64,000 nucleotides of DNA from Phanerodontia chrysosporium (Eukaryota; Basidiomycota; Agaricomycetes; Polyporales; Phanerochaetaceae): the NCBI GenBank assembly GCA_001910725.1, contig MJGA01000004.1, positions 1,302,001 through 1,366,000 on the forward strand, written 5' to 3'. Within the stretch, counting starts at the first letter, position 1; every line of letters begins with the position of its first letter. Under the pieces are notes generated by a model. It made no database searches and was not told the DNA's origin. It worked only from the letters and a program-made list of their open reading frames with translations. This document shows positions 35,401-46,639 of this stretch, piece after piece. The translations under genes were made by a program, and so were the position numbers.

Positions 35401-36996
35401 CCTTTTCGCTGCCTACGCCGAATGGTGTGCGTGGTTGGGTAGCCCGCTTGCAGCATCGGAGCCCTCGCACGCGCGAGCACAGACCGAGGTTAGCGAACGT
35501 TTTAGGCAGGCGCGCCCCGTCGTGCTTGACACGCTTCGGCGCGCGGGTTTCATCGACAATGCCTTCGCACTCGCAGAGCGCTACCGCGACTACCGTAGCC
35601 TTGCGGCGCTGTGCCACAGCGAGCGTGACAAGGTATACCCCCCTGAACAGAATCCGTACCAGCGTCGCATCTGGCAGTTTGTCGAAAAGTACAAAGAGAG
35701 CTTTGCAGAGGAGATGTGTGCTTGGTATATCGAGCACGGTGAGTGTCTCGCCTACGCAGGGGACTAATTACTGATTCAAATTGTTGTGCGCGCTAGGCGA
35801 GGTCAGAACGCTCTTCGCTCAGGAAGAAAGCAACGCAGTCCTCAGCGCATACCTCGACAAGTTCTTTGCAACCCATCGTTATCCCAGTGTATCTTGGCTT
35901 CATGATATCGGGAAAGGCCGGTATGGCATCGCGGCAAATTCATTGCTGGAAGAGGCAGAAGGTGCTGGAGAGTTAAGTGCCAAGCATGTAAGTCTTGATA
36001 TGGCTCTCGCGACATTGGAAGCTGGATTGTGCTGACCCTGTCGCAATGCAGTTGATGCTCAGTGTTGGCAAGCTGGCGTATCTCGCGGATGCAATGGAGA
36101 CAAACTCTGCGGTGGACGATCGCGTTCTTGATGGTGAGTATCATCTACTGCGTGTGGGAAGGCCACTCATGATATCGGTCGCTAGCATTCCACGACGGCC
36201 TTGACTTCGTGTCAGTTCACGGCTCCCTGCTCGACGATCTGAGGTCGGCGCTGTCCACTTCACGTAGCAGGCAGGGAATCGATCAGCAAGTCGAGGTCAT
36301 CACGAAAGCCAAGGCGATCAAGCTGGCTCGCACCGGGCAGCGAGCATTACAGGGCGTCTTCAAACAGCTGGTCAAAAAGCTGCTTCAGGGCAAGGCTCTC
36401 AGCATTGAGGATGCGGCTGACGCACTGTCCCTGAAGGACAATGTCGAAGAGGGACAGCTGGAGAACTACGTGATTGCGCTGCGTTTGCTAGTGCATGCAA
36501 AGGTGAGCTTCGATATTGGCTGCTGCGTACGATAATTGACACAGCTATGCCCAGATCCCGGAGGCCAGGAAACAAAATGCATTCAAGAGTGTCTGGAGAA
36601 GAATATATATGCACGATGAGTGCGTTTCCCAGCCCCTTTCGCGCAGCAAAGACTGAATAGTTCTCTAGCTGGGCAAGCATTCGCCACACCGTCAACGCTA
36701 CCGATGCTGAGATCACCAATCGGTACCGGCATACGGCTCTGTATCATGCATTGGCGTCAACCATCCACGCACAGCCCGAATACACGGCATGCGACGGGTT
36801 CATCATTGCCGACCCGAACGACGCGCTCACTACACCGACGCTATCGCAACTTCAATCCCGCTGGCCAGGCATGCCCGACGAGGACGTCGACGCATTGCTT
36901 CGCGACTATGAATGGGAGAGCGCGGCTTTGAAGGAGCTAAGCCTTGAGGATGTCGTTGACCGTATCAGGGAACTGGCGGAGAGCGATTGGGAGTAG
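32497..36996 (+). CDS. NUP133: Nucleoporin Nup133
   Basis: Y-complex scaffold nucleoporin. Fourteen exons: 32497-32860, 32917-33014, 33065-33318, 33377-34015, 34069-34388, 34438-34504, 34558-34648, 34696-34805, 34859-35738, 35797-35987, 36052-36133, 36186-36502, 36555-36619, 36669-36996. Introns are 47-63 nt. N-terminal beta-propeller (ALVASAEKCFVWNYSQ, GLILLTPGGILHFWDSLGMG, SIGRLFRLVLAASSGKYL), then an alpha-helical stack, ending in LSLEDVVDRIRELAESDWE. Lengths add to 1268 codons only if one G is added to the G5 run at 33244-33248. Identification rests on the propeller motif and the C-terminal domain; Nup155 fits less well. Confidence 0.88.
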
Positions 36997-37066
36997 AGCA
37001 CTTACGACATTCCTGGTGATCACTAAGCACAAAACATTGCTCCGCAAATCATGTATACTTCTTTTA

Positions 37067-37633
37067 TTATGTACTGCTGCCGAGCCCGAACCGCGCCATA
37101 AGTTTCTGGTACTTGACCCGGGCTTCTAGGACGATGACATCCCAGTTTCGTTTTCGCCAGTCTGCGTTGTACGCCTGCAAGCGTTCCTGTTCTTGCTCCA
37201 GCCAGGAGCCATAGAATGCCGACATGGCAAGTTCCTTTTCAAGCGCAGAGCAGTCTGCGGGAAGTGATGCAAGGCGAGCTTCAAGTGCCGCGTTGAAGCG
37301 GGAATTGCTCTGAGCCCTCGCGTTAGGAGGTCATACATTATGCAAGCAGGAAGAGCGACGTACGTCGGCCCAGAACTTGTGGTTGTACGCATCCAGCTGT
37401 TGCCTCTGCACTTTCCACTGATATTCTCGGGGGTCACCCGTGAACTCCTTCAGGGAGTAAGGATGGATGGTGTTCGTAGACTGTACGGGAAGGTCATCGT
37501 AGATCACTGGACGTAGATTGGAGACAGGATCAGGAGGGCCGACGAGGTCGCGGCAAGCTACTGATCTATGGAATGTGCGCCAGCGGGAGGCAGATGCATG
37601 AGCAGAACGAGTGGCTCTCGTGAGGGCGAACAT
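37067..37633 (-). CDS. COA8: Cytochrome c oxidase assembly factor 8 (APOPT1 family)
   Basis: Two exons, 37633-37364 and 37309-37067, 170 residues. Presequence MFALTRATRSAHASASRWRT; a second upstream Met (37672) would only lengthen it. The family core is clear: VGPPDPVSNLRPVIYD, HPYSLKEF, FWADSNSRFNAALEARL, AFYGSWLEQEQERLQAYNAD and WRKRNWDVIVLEARV. Human COA8 protects cytochrome c oxidase assembly in the mitochondrial matrix. Stop codon lies 71 nt beyond the NUP133 stop, convergent. Confidence 0.9.
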
Positions 37634-37730
37634 CGGCAACCTGGACTGCGTTGGGCGAGCGCAGGGGAACACTAAGTACCGCTACTGGCATGCTTCGAGC
37701 TGATGTAGAGTAAAGTATAGCTTACCAATA

Positions 37731-37815
37731 TCCCTGGTAGTATATCGGTTAGTACACGCGCCTGTCATCTTCGGAAGGTGCGCGCGAAAGCGGGGTTCGA
37801 CTCCCCGCCAGGGAG
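37731..37815 (+). tRNA. tRNA-Asp(GTC) with an 11-nt intron
   Basis: Acceptor stem tccctgg/ccaggga, T-arm cgggg-ttcgact-ccccg, anticodon stem cgcgc/gcgcg with loop CTGTCA. The intron (tcttcggaagg, 37768-37778) lies after the base 3' of the anticodon, the standard position. The B box is ggttcgactcc. A short T run (37818-37822) follows as a Pol III terminator. Confidence 0.92.
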
Positions 37816-37978
37816 TACTTTTTGTGCCTTGAAAACATGCTACCCGTCTGCATAGAAGACACACGGCTTGTTATTCTATTTTGCATAATCAGCAATCACG
37901 CACCTCATAATTGAATCGTCTGAACATCCAGATTCACTTGACAATCTGAGTAATTTGAACACCCTTCCTGTCATGGAT

Positions 37979-38516
37979 GTGTGTCACGAAGTTTTCTAAT
38001 TCCCGTACGGTTGTTAGTTCTCGCTAAGCGCCCAGTAGGCGCTAGGGGTTAGGGTTATGGACTAGGGTTAGGACAGGCACGCGTCAGAACGCGGTCACGT
38101 GTTGGTCACGTGCTGGGAATGAACTCAGAGTCATGTGAGGATCTTATCTTATCTTATCTATGATGTAGATGCTCTGGTACAAGGGTATAGTAGGTAGCCG
38201 GACCCAGGGTCCAGGTAGTGTATTCTAGAATAGCGTAGAAGGTTCCGGACATATCCGGTACTCGGCTTTAGACTTCGCCGAGCCGGAGTGTCTTGGCAAG
38301 TATCGCACCATCATCACGCCATCGCGCATGTGATGGGCAGTATCAAGGGTCTCGGGTAGTACCAGGGGTCCTCCCCTTCATGTATATATACCGGGCTCTG
38401 CTGGGCTTAAGTCCCCAGCATCATCTACCTCGTCTTTCACCCACTTCACTCGCACACTCGCAGTCAAGTCCAACCCCACTTAAGCTACTAAGGTAAGTAG
38501 CGGGGTTTACTTTGAC
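37979..38516 (+). repeat. LTR relic related to the E2 family
   Basis: Shares the layout of the E2 LTR but not its exact sequence: tgtcacgaag start, TTAGGG motifs (38049-38080), tandem gtcacgtg E-boxes (about 38093-38115), a heat-shock-like gaaggttccggac (38238-38250), tatatata TATA at 38382, and a promoter-proximal pyrimidine stretch. Begins 164 nt beyond the tRNA and is cut by the next LTR. Confidence 0.6.
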
Positions 38517-39190
38517 AATGTGACGGCGTAGCCCTATTTTTCGCCGATTTATAGCTGTTTTCCTCAATTAATCCAACGGGCAAGCAGCCCTCACGCCGTC
38601 TGGAGTCCTAGCCGCTCACACTCAGCACCTGGCCATTCAGCGCCAGCACCCTGATGACGCAGCACCCTAGATGCCAGCGCATCCTGCTGCGCGCTCAGAC
38701 ACTGCCCGGATCACCAGTCTGCCTTGCAACCGGTTCCCCGGATCGCCGAGGAGGTACTGTCATCCCTGATGACTCCCCTCGTCAAAATACTCCAAGTTGA
38801 TCAGCTGATGACATAGCCTCAGCCTGACACAGCCTTGGGACACAGCCAGCTAATGCAGCCTTATGACATAGCCCCAGTACAGCCTCGTATCACAGTCTCG
38901 CTGGCTATGCTGAGCACTACCCATCAGCTTATGTAGTCATACAGCTTGCCCTAGAGTACCACAGTATATAAGAGTAGCTCTCCTTGCTCCTGCCTGTCAT
39001 CTTGACCTTTTGGTCAATACGGACAGGTAAACCTCCATTTGTATAGTAGTTACAGCATTAATGTCATCTTGATCAATATGGACAGCTGCACAAGTTAGTT
39101 CATTGCCATGTGATTCACTCTGCTGCACCCAGTTGTCATCATCCCTGTTTGTCCTCCCTTGTGCAGTGTTGAGCCCTTGCTTTGTGATAA
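38517..39190 (+). repeat. Solo LTR, E1 family, degenerate
   Basis: Starts tgtgacggcgtagccctattttt, contains the TATA, the promoter-proximal repeat and the terminal ttgagcccttgctttgtga. Both ends are worn. Confidence 0.8.
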
Positions 39191-39223
39191 TAATATATTC
39201 TTTCCTCAGCCAAGCATGGATCC

Positions 39224-39934
39224 TGTCACAGATGTGACAGTGTAGCCCTAATTTTCGCCGATTTTTTTTTAGCTATTTTCCTTGATTAATCCAACGGGCG
39301 AGCAGCCCTCGCGCCGTCTGGAGTCCTAGCCGCCCACACTCAGCGCCTGGCCACCAGCGCCAGCGCCCTAATGGTGCATCATCCTTAGATGCCAGCGCAT
39401 CCTGCTGCGCACTCAGACACTGCCTGGATCACTGGTCTGCCTTGCAACCAGTTTCCCAGATCGCCGAGGAAGCACCGTCATCCCTGATGACTCCCCTCGC
39501 CGAGACACGCCAAGCTGATCAGCCTGATAACACAGCCTTGGTCTGACACAGCCTCGGAACACAGCCAGCTGATGTAGCCTCATGACGCAGCCTCATGACA
39601 CAGCCCCAGTACAGCCTCGCTGCGCAGTCCGCGTTGCAGCCTCGCCAGCTATGCTGAGCACTGCCAATCAGCTTATGTAACCGTACAGCCTGCCCTGAAC
39701 TCTTGTAGTATATAAGAGTAGCACTCCTCGCTCCTGTTCGTCATCTCGACCTCTTGGTCAATACGGACAGGTAAGCCCGTCGTTTGTATTGTAGCATACA
39801 TCACTAATATACCTTGGTCAATACGGACAGCTGAACAAGTTTGTTCGTTGCCGCGTGACCCGCTCTGCTGCGCCTCGTCATCGACCTCCCTATTCGCCCT
39901 CCCTCGTGCAGCGTTGAGCCTTTGCTCCGCAACA
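39224..39934 (+). repeat. Solo LTR, E1 family
   Basis: 711 nt from tgtcacagatgtgacag to gctccgcaaca. Contains tatataag, cgacctcttggtcaatacgg and the second copy of that repeat. No target duplication is visible. Confidence 0.88.
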
Positions 39935-40228
39935 GTGTTACCTTTCTTCCCTTTGTCCATACTATGGCCAAAGCTTGGATGTATGGCACCATATTTCTTG
40001 ATTGTGATGGGCCCGTGCTTAAGGTTCACTGTTTGAAATATGGCTAAGTACGTTCAGCACAATCCTAGCTTTGTGAGACGTTTATTATCCTTAGCCACAT
40101 GGGTTGTGTCAAATTGCACTGATGCCACATGGATTGTTTCGAATTGCGCTGATTATTACGTTCCGCAGACCATGCACCCAGCGAGTTTTTGGAGCACACA
40201 GTCTATTCGTTGGTAGTGGATTTTACCA

Positions 40229-41698
40229 GTGGCAACTAAAGAAATTCTGAACCATGAGCTGGACTGTGAGCTTCAGCAGGATGCGTCACCAATGCCAAAC
40301 GATGTGTCAGATGCTGTTGAATCTGACTCTGAAAATGCCTCATCGCATGAGAGCAACTGCAGCAGCAAGGGTGCTTCAGGTACGCAGCTGTCTGAGCAAT
40401 CTACTGCCCTGCCCACATGGAAGTGTCCCACCAATCAGCAGAAGGCTGTGTCTGCTGCTGTTGCCACTGCTGCTAGGAAGCGCAGCAACAAATCTCGATA
40501 TTACAGCCGGAAGGCCAAGTCTGCGACCTGCGCTGCAGAACGTACAGCTCAGTTTACCCCTGCCATGAAGTACTGGCTTCGTCTATCGCTGTCAAGAAGA
40601 TTTAAAGTTGTTGTTGTAGAGGACATTCAGGCTAACACTGGCGACTTGGGTACATGTAAGAGGGGGTGGTGTGCCTGGTACGAGAAGGAGGCTACATGTC
40701 TTGTGTCCCTTGAAAAGGCGTCGGGTCCCATGTGATTACACCTTATTAAATGGGATGGAATGTAAGCTGTCATGCCGTTGAATATGCTTGTACTGATTTG
40801 TCTCTCAGAAAGCCTGTCATCTTGGTTGACAAGCATAGGCACATTATCGGCATACTAGTTGGAAGACCTACTGAAGTTGAAGGTCGCGAGCCATGGACTG
40901 ACACACTGCAGCAAGTAGAGCGTGCGCTCGACCAATTACATGAAGAGTTCAAATGGGGCAACAACAAGGTGCTGCCCAAACTATCTTCCAAGCAAGAAAA
41001 CACAGTCAACTGATGGGGGAAGTATGCAACTGCCAGCAAAGGACCATCTTTTGGAGGCGGCCAGAGGGTATGTACATTTATATTTCCAGGTGATTCCCAC
41101 TGATCTCCTGTATAATAGAGACCAATGAATCTTTCCCATACGCCAAAGAACGAGGAAGTACTGTGTCGCTTTAATGAGAACCCTGCTGTTTAGCGCATGG
41201 GGTCAGTTGCAAATGGTAAGGGCTGCCGTTTCTTGTATGCAATACTGTGCCTTATGATGTGGATGTCTGGTAGGTGCTTTTGTGTTTTATGCGCCAAAGC
41301 TCTACAAGTACTATGTCGACACACTTCAGAAGCTGTACGACCACGACCCCAACCTGGTGCTGCCATTCTATGGTGCAATCTGGGCAAACAAAACCAATAG
41401 TACAGGCAAGCAGTGTGTGTCGTACAAGCATAATGACCACAATAACCTGGCGTTCGGATGGTGCGCAATTCAATCCCTAGGGGAGTTCGACCACAGGGCT
41501 GGTGGCCACCTCATCCTCCAGCAGTTTGGAGTGGTCGCTGATTTTCCTGCTGGATCAACGATTCTCCTACCATCTGCTGTAGTCAGGCATGGCAACACAC
41601 CCATTGCAGAGAGTGAACGGCGTCGTTCCCTGGTGTATTACACAGTCGGGGGCTGTTTCGATGGGTGGAATATGGCTTTCGCACGGAGGGGAAGTTGA
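40229..41698 (+). pseudogene. TET/JBP-like 2OG-Fe(II) dioxygenase pseudogene
   Basis: Matches the basidiomycete dioxygenase family in order: LIKWDGIKPVILVDKHRHII, GILVGRP, a GPSFGGGQRRPMNLSHTP block, VFYAPKLYKYYVDTLQKLYD, HNDHNNLAFGWCAI (H-x-D iron ligands), GGHLILQQFGVVADFPAGST, the distal His in VVRHGNTPI and ESERRRSLVYYTVGG. Introns 40762-40808, 41068-41118 and 41216-41273 are needed. In-frame stops at 40733-40735 (TGA), 41011-41013 (TGA) and 41191-41193 (TAG) break it. In basidiomycetes such genes expanded together with KDZ-type DNA transposons; no transposase is seen here. The N-terminal end is not defined. Confidence 0.72.
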
Positions 41699-43722
41699 AG
41701 AAGACAAATCCAGCTCTTTTCTGTAAGTTGTGGATGGAGCATAAAACAAAGCGTCTCAATTTTGCCTTGGGTCTCTTTTCTCATGTAGACGAACTTGTTC
41801 AGGATCATGTCACTGTTTTTGGTGCTTAGCATACATAAATTCAGCCATTCTAGAGCTTTGTTGTGCATGCTTCTTCGGTTACTTGACTGGATGGCTATGC
41901 AGACTGTGGGCGCAGCCTCAGCAAGGTTGTCAACTTCGCCCTCATGCTCACAGAGGTTGAGGAGCTCCAGTGTCAGCACAGGCCGTGTAAGTGCGCAGCA
42001 TCAAGTGCGGGCATGGAGGGGCAAAAGCAGGATAACAATAGAACGGTACAGAGCTGTACAATTCGTGGTGGTGTCTAATCTACAACACAGGGAGATGAGA
42101 GGAAACGAGAGTTATAGGATTATATAATGGTTCATGCGAGTCTGAAGATGGTGACTCTGCAGGAAGCAGGGTTACCCGGGTATGTTGTATAACACCTAGT
42201 TCCCGCCTTGTGATGGCAGGCACCGTCATAACTAGAATCCTTCTTGGTGCGTTTTCTGCGCGGTGGCATGTTGACCATTTCTACTGTGGGGCTTCGTTTC
42301 GCGCGTCTCTGGAGTTTAGCATTGAGCAACTATCAGCCCGTCTGAGCTCGTAGCTGACCTTGCCTTCACGGCGTGCACTGTGGTGGTCCCTGGTGCTTGG
42401 TGTGCCCCTGGGCGGGGTGCTGAGGATTTCCACGCTGGGACTTCGTTCGGCTGGCCTCTGAAATTGAACATTAAGTGGGAATTAACCGTGCAGGATGACC
42501 ATCTACCTTGCGTGCATGACATCCAGCATGCTCAATATAGTCTGGGGCGCAATCACCACTGCCTGTGGTCTTTTCGGGGGTCAGTGTCTCGGGGAGAAAC
42601 AATGGTGTCTGCTGTCGAGAGTTGGACCACAACGCCAAAAATACATGCATATAATCACCTTTCGGGCAGGCGCCGCACTGTTTGATGGAGCGACTATCAC
42701 ACCGCAGCCACCTGCCGATGCCACTTGAAGCTCGGGTGAGTCCTCCGTTGCTGCAAGGTGTAAGTTCTTCGTAGAAGAGTTCGCGTTTGCTGAACATGTA
42801 ACTTCCTGTTCAGCGAGGATTCTTCGTTGAGTATGGAGGCTACACACCTACTACATCGTTATGCAGGCAAGATGGCGTGCCAAATAGTGATGATTCGGCG
42901 TGAATCATGGCTCTCCGAGTTGGACGAGAAAGGTCTCGTGAGGGTAAGTGGGATGCGAGATGGGCGTCACATTCATAGCGTGCGAAGGCCTACTCTGGGG
43001 TTAGGGTAGGTCATGCTGAAGCGCCCTAACGTATGATCCGCCGGTGGGAATTCTTGCTCGGAGAGCCCAGCAAATTTGACCAGCGCCTGAAGCTTTATTT
43101 GGCTCTGTTTGTTCTTTTTCCAAAAACATCAAACCTCCCCCTTTGTTCGTCCCACTCCCGTCCTCGTCCTCCGGAAGCGATGTAGGAAGAGAGCGCATGG
43201 GCGCCAGCAGCCAAACTGAGAACAAGCTCTCCTCCACTATCTCGACATTCGACTGAATACACCACTCGAAATTCCTAGGAGATGCGCCGAAAATTCCCCA
43301 CCAGCGAAGACGGTCCTCACACAGATTCTATTCTCGACACCGGGCCGTGAAGACATCGAGATTAGGCCCATGTGAGCGAATTTCCTCGGCATAAGTTGTG
43401 AGAAGCGGCCAGAGTCGTGCTGGGAACCTCCCTCAACCATTCACAGCACCTCCTCCAGGCCATTGTTATGACCTTTGCCAGTTTGGCAAGTCTATACTGC
43501 AAGTCCTGGAGGAAGTCTACCACTAGCAGCTGAGAAACATTTGCAAGTAATTGAGGATGATTGCATGTGATTCCTCTCAGCAAGCTACCTTGCACGTTAT
43601 GCCATCCCCTACCAAGATGGCACAACCTACACTTATGTCAAGGTGTGGAATGGAAACAGGTTAGAGAGGCAGAGTTATGGGTCAGAGGAGCAGAGTTTGG
43701 GGGTTGGATGGCAATTGGCTTC
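41699..43722. other. Unassigned stretch
   Basis: 2 kb without a gene I can support. It contains a weak direct repeat (about 42276-42335 versus 42427-42476; cttcg plus a ctctg-a-ttgaacatt-like core). Probably degraded repeat or dioxygenase-locus remnant. Confidence 0.4.
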
Positions 43723-44331
43723 TGTTGTGGAGCGAAGGCTCAATGCTGCATAAGGAGGGCGAATGGGGAGGTCGACGACGAGTCACAGTGGAGCGAGTTA
43801 TGCAGCAACAAACAAACTTGTTCAGCTGTCCATATTGACCAAGAGGTCGAAATGACAGATAGAAGTGAGGAGTGCTACTCTTATATATAACAGGACTTCA
43901 GGGCAGGCTATACGATTATATAAGCTGATGGGCAGTGCTCAGCATAGTTGGTAAGGCTATACTGGGACTGTATCATGAGGCTGCGTCAGCTAGCTGTGTT
44001 CCGAGGTTGCATTGAGCCGAGGCTGTGTTATCAGGCTGATTAGCTTGGAGTGTCTCGGCGAGGGGAGCCATCAGGGATGACAGTGCCTCCTCAGCCATCT
44101 GGGGGACCAGTTGCAGGATAAACTGGTGATCCGGGCAGTGTTAAAGCGCACAGTGGGATGTTCTGGCACCTAAGGGTGATGTGCCATCAGGCCACTGGCG
44201 CTGAGCGAACAGGGGCTGAATGTGGGCAGTTAGGACTCCAGACAATGTGAGAGCTGCTCATTCGTTGGATTAATCGAGGAAAATAGTCAGAAAATAGGCG
44301 AAAAATGGGCTATGCTGTCACATCTGTGACA
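43723..44331 (-). repeat. Solo LTR, E1 family
   Basis: 609 nt. The sense strand begins tgtcacagatgtgacagcat and ends near gctccacaaca. AT-richer and more diverged than E1's LTRs. No clear target duplication. Confidence 0.82.
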
Positions 44332-44676
44332 GAAGGCAACCTATGCAATGGCTATCAGAAATTTAAGCTCCTTACTACTAGTTGTATCATCCCCTACCTA
44401 ATGTGTTTTCCACCAGACTATTGCTAGATGCATCATCGAGCATGGTCTCAAGATGGTTAACAGACTGAAGACTGTCTTTGGCCTAGCAGAGGCCACTATC
44501 ATGGCACACACAAACTGTCAATATTCTGATATAGTGTGTACTCACCATTCCAAGTGCATGTCACCATATTGAAGATATGTTAGGTCTTTTATCATTGTCT
44601 AGCATAGGCCATCCTCATGAACACGGGTCATTGCTTATCCACAATTGCAGATGGTGATACCACAAAGGCCGATTTC
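44332..44676. other. Short gap between LTRs
   Basis: 345 nt, AT-richer, with no recognised gene or repeat. Confidence 0.4.
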
Positions 44677-45294
44677 TGTCAGGGGTGTGATGGTGTAGCC
44701 CTATTTTTTACCTTGTTTTTGGCTATTTTTCTCAATTAATTCAATGGATGAGCAGCCCTCGCACTGTCTGGAGTCCTGACTGCCCACACTCAGCGCCTGA
44801 CCATTCAGCACCAGCACCCTGATGGCACATCACCCCTAGACACCAGCACATCCGCTGCATGCTCTGACACTGCCCGGATCACTGGTCTGCCTTGCAACCG
44901 GTTCCTGAATGGCCGAGGAGGCACTGTCATCCCCGATGACTCCCTTCGCTGAGACACGCCGAGCTGATCAGCCTGATGACACAGCCTCGGCCCGACGCAG
45001 CCTCGCTGGCTATGCTGAGCACTGCCCATCAGCTTATGTAATCGTACAGCCTGCCCTGAACTCCTGCAGTATATATAGGTAGCATCTCTCGCTCCTGTCC
45101 GTCATCTCGACCTCTTGGTCAATACGGACAGGTAAGCCCTCGTTTGTAAAGTAGAATAGCTCACTAATACACCTTGGTCAATACGGACAGCTGAACAAGT
45201 TGTACGTCGCTGCGTGACTCGCTCTGCCGTGCCTCGTCGGTCGTCCTCCCCATTTGCCCTCCCTCGTGCGGCGTTGAGCCTTTGCTCCGCAACA
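44677..45294 (+). repeat. 5' LTR of E3
   Basis: 618 nt, from tgtcaggggtgtgatgg to ctccgcaaca. Shorter than E1's 695 nt because part of the U3 repeat array is missing. TATA atatatag at 45071, predicted RNA start at about 45104. Confidence 0.85.
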
Positions 45295-45296
45295 TT

Positions 45297-45306
45297 AGGT
45301 CGAGAT
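45297..45306 (+). promoter_or_regulatory. Self-priming site of E3
   Basis: aggtcgagat, complementary to atctcgacct at 45104-45113 at the predicted RNA 5' end. Two nt from the LTR. Confidence 0.7.
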
Positions 45307-45426
45307 CCTTTGGGTGCCCTAGGCATTTTTCCCTATCGCTCCCCCCATACCACCGTTTAAAAAAGTTTATCCCCTCCGATTAAAGCGAGTACGTCATAGT
45401 CGAGCAGCCCGCTCACTCCGTACACG

Positions 45427-46026
45427 TTGCTAAGGCTTGCTTTTGCAGTGCCAAAAGACGTTCGTCGAAGCGCGGCCTCTCCGCCCCTGAACGCACCCGT
45501 CCTCAAGGATCACATCCCCCAGCGCATTTTCGACCGCCTCCAACGTCGTCGCAAGGCTGGCAACCCTGTCAAGTGGACTGACCGCAAAGTCAAAGCGGTC
45601 ATCAAGTACGTGTCCACGCTTCCCCAGCCTCCGCCCTCTGTCCCCTCCATCAACTGGACTGCCGTCCGCAAGGCTCGCGAAGCCGAACAACGCGTAGGTA
45701 ACCGCATCCGCGAACAACGCGTAGGCAACCGCATCCGCGAACAGCGCCAACGCGAGGCGCAAGAAGCCCAGGCCGCCGTAGCCGCCTCGTCCTCGAAGCT
45801 CAGTTTGGCAGAGCGCCTCAGCGCCGCCCCAACGTACGAGCCCATCGCCCGCAAGCCCATCGGTATCGACATCCCCAAGTTCTCCCCCACCGATCTCGTC
45901 GGCATCTTTACGCCTAAGCTCGACGCCACCATCAAGCGTCTCAAGGCCGTCGAGGAAGTTGATCTGTTCCACCTCGTCAACAGCGACCACGCACGTGGCG
46001 TCTGCCAGCTGATCGAGCGCCTCCAG
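45427..46026 (+). pseudogene. ORF-A of E3, first part (continues at 61835-62008)
   Basis: Frame runs from a likely 3' splice site (ttttgcag at 45449) with no ATG. Same protein as E1 ORF-A, including IGIDIPKFSPTDLVGIFTPK. Carries a 27-nt tandem duplication of VGNRIREQR at about 45691-45744. Joined to the right part across E2 it continues QQIRAEL in frame and ends AGYFE at 62008. Contains no Met codon. Interrupted by E2, so inactive. Confidence 0.8.
46022..46026. repeat. Target duplication of E2 (tccag), left
   Basis: tccag repeated at 61830-61834. Confidence 0.9.
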
Positions 46027-46626
46027 TGTCACAGTTTGTCGTCTCAACCCTTAGGGTTAGGGGCAGCAGGTGACAAAAGCGACTACTCCGAACTGTGACA
46101 TGCAGAAGCGCTGGAGTGACAGCCCTAGGCTCGGGGCCGGTCACGTGATACGGCGGTCACGTGATGCGCACACGTGCGGTATCCCAGGGTCACATGGTCG
46201 AAGGTCTAGAAGCAGGCAAGGGTCTGGAAGCGCTGAGACACTCCGGAATGGACTAGAAAGTCCTGGAGGTCTCTGGACAGGTCCGGACAGTGCTGGAACG
46301 TTCTGGAGGTTTCTGGGACATCATAGGAACATTTAGGAACGTGTAGGAGAATGTAGAAATGCCTGTAGGGCACTAGCCAATAGCGTAGTAGGTATTAGAT
46401 AGCTAGGACCCTGAACACCGGTCCCTGGGGACCTGGTGCACATGTATATAAACCCTGAGGGCTGGGGGTGCCTCCCCAGCTTCAATCTCATCGCATCTCA
46501 CCTCTCTAGTCTCTATACCTCGTTTTCAAGCTTGGCTACACCCTTTGTAGTCCAAGTAAACCTTTGCCAGTGAGTATTGCTGGTTGGTTTGGTGTATAGG
46601 CGCTAGGGCAGCGCATTTTTGTGATA
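46027..46626 (+). repeat. 5' LTR of E2
   Basis: 600 nt. Ends are tgtcac...gtgata, so the right terminus is TA, not CA. U3 holds TTAGGGTTAGGGG (46051-46063), tandem gtcacgtg E-boxes (46140-46166), a heat-shock-like array (46296-46313) and a TATA (46445-46450). Predicted RNA start at agcttcaatc, 46478. Confidence 0.92.
46296..46313 (+). promoter_or_regulatory. Heat-shock-element-like array in the E2 LTR
   Basis: GAAcgTTCtgGAGgtTTC: alternating five-base units with one imperfect unit. Repeated in the right LTR at 61499-61516. A shorter related array (38238-38250) occurs in the LTR relic. Function is inferred only. Confidence 0.5.
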
Positions 46627-46629
46627 GAA

Positions 46630-46639
46630 GATTGAAGCT
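46630..46639 (+). promoter_or_regulatory. Self-priming site of E2
   Basis: gattgaagct, three nt inside the LTR, complementary to agcttcaatc at 46478-46487, which lies 33 nt from the TATA box start. Tf1-type self-priming arrangement. Confidence 0.75.

Noticed and set aside
38040..38085. Interstitial telomere
   Set aside because: Only two or three TTAGGG units, inside an LTR relic; the same motif occurs in E2 LTRs.
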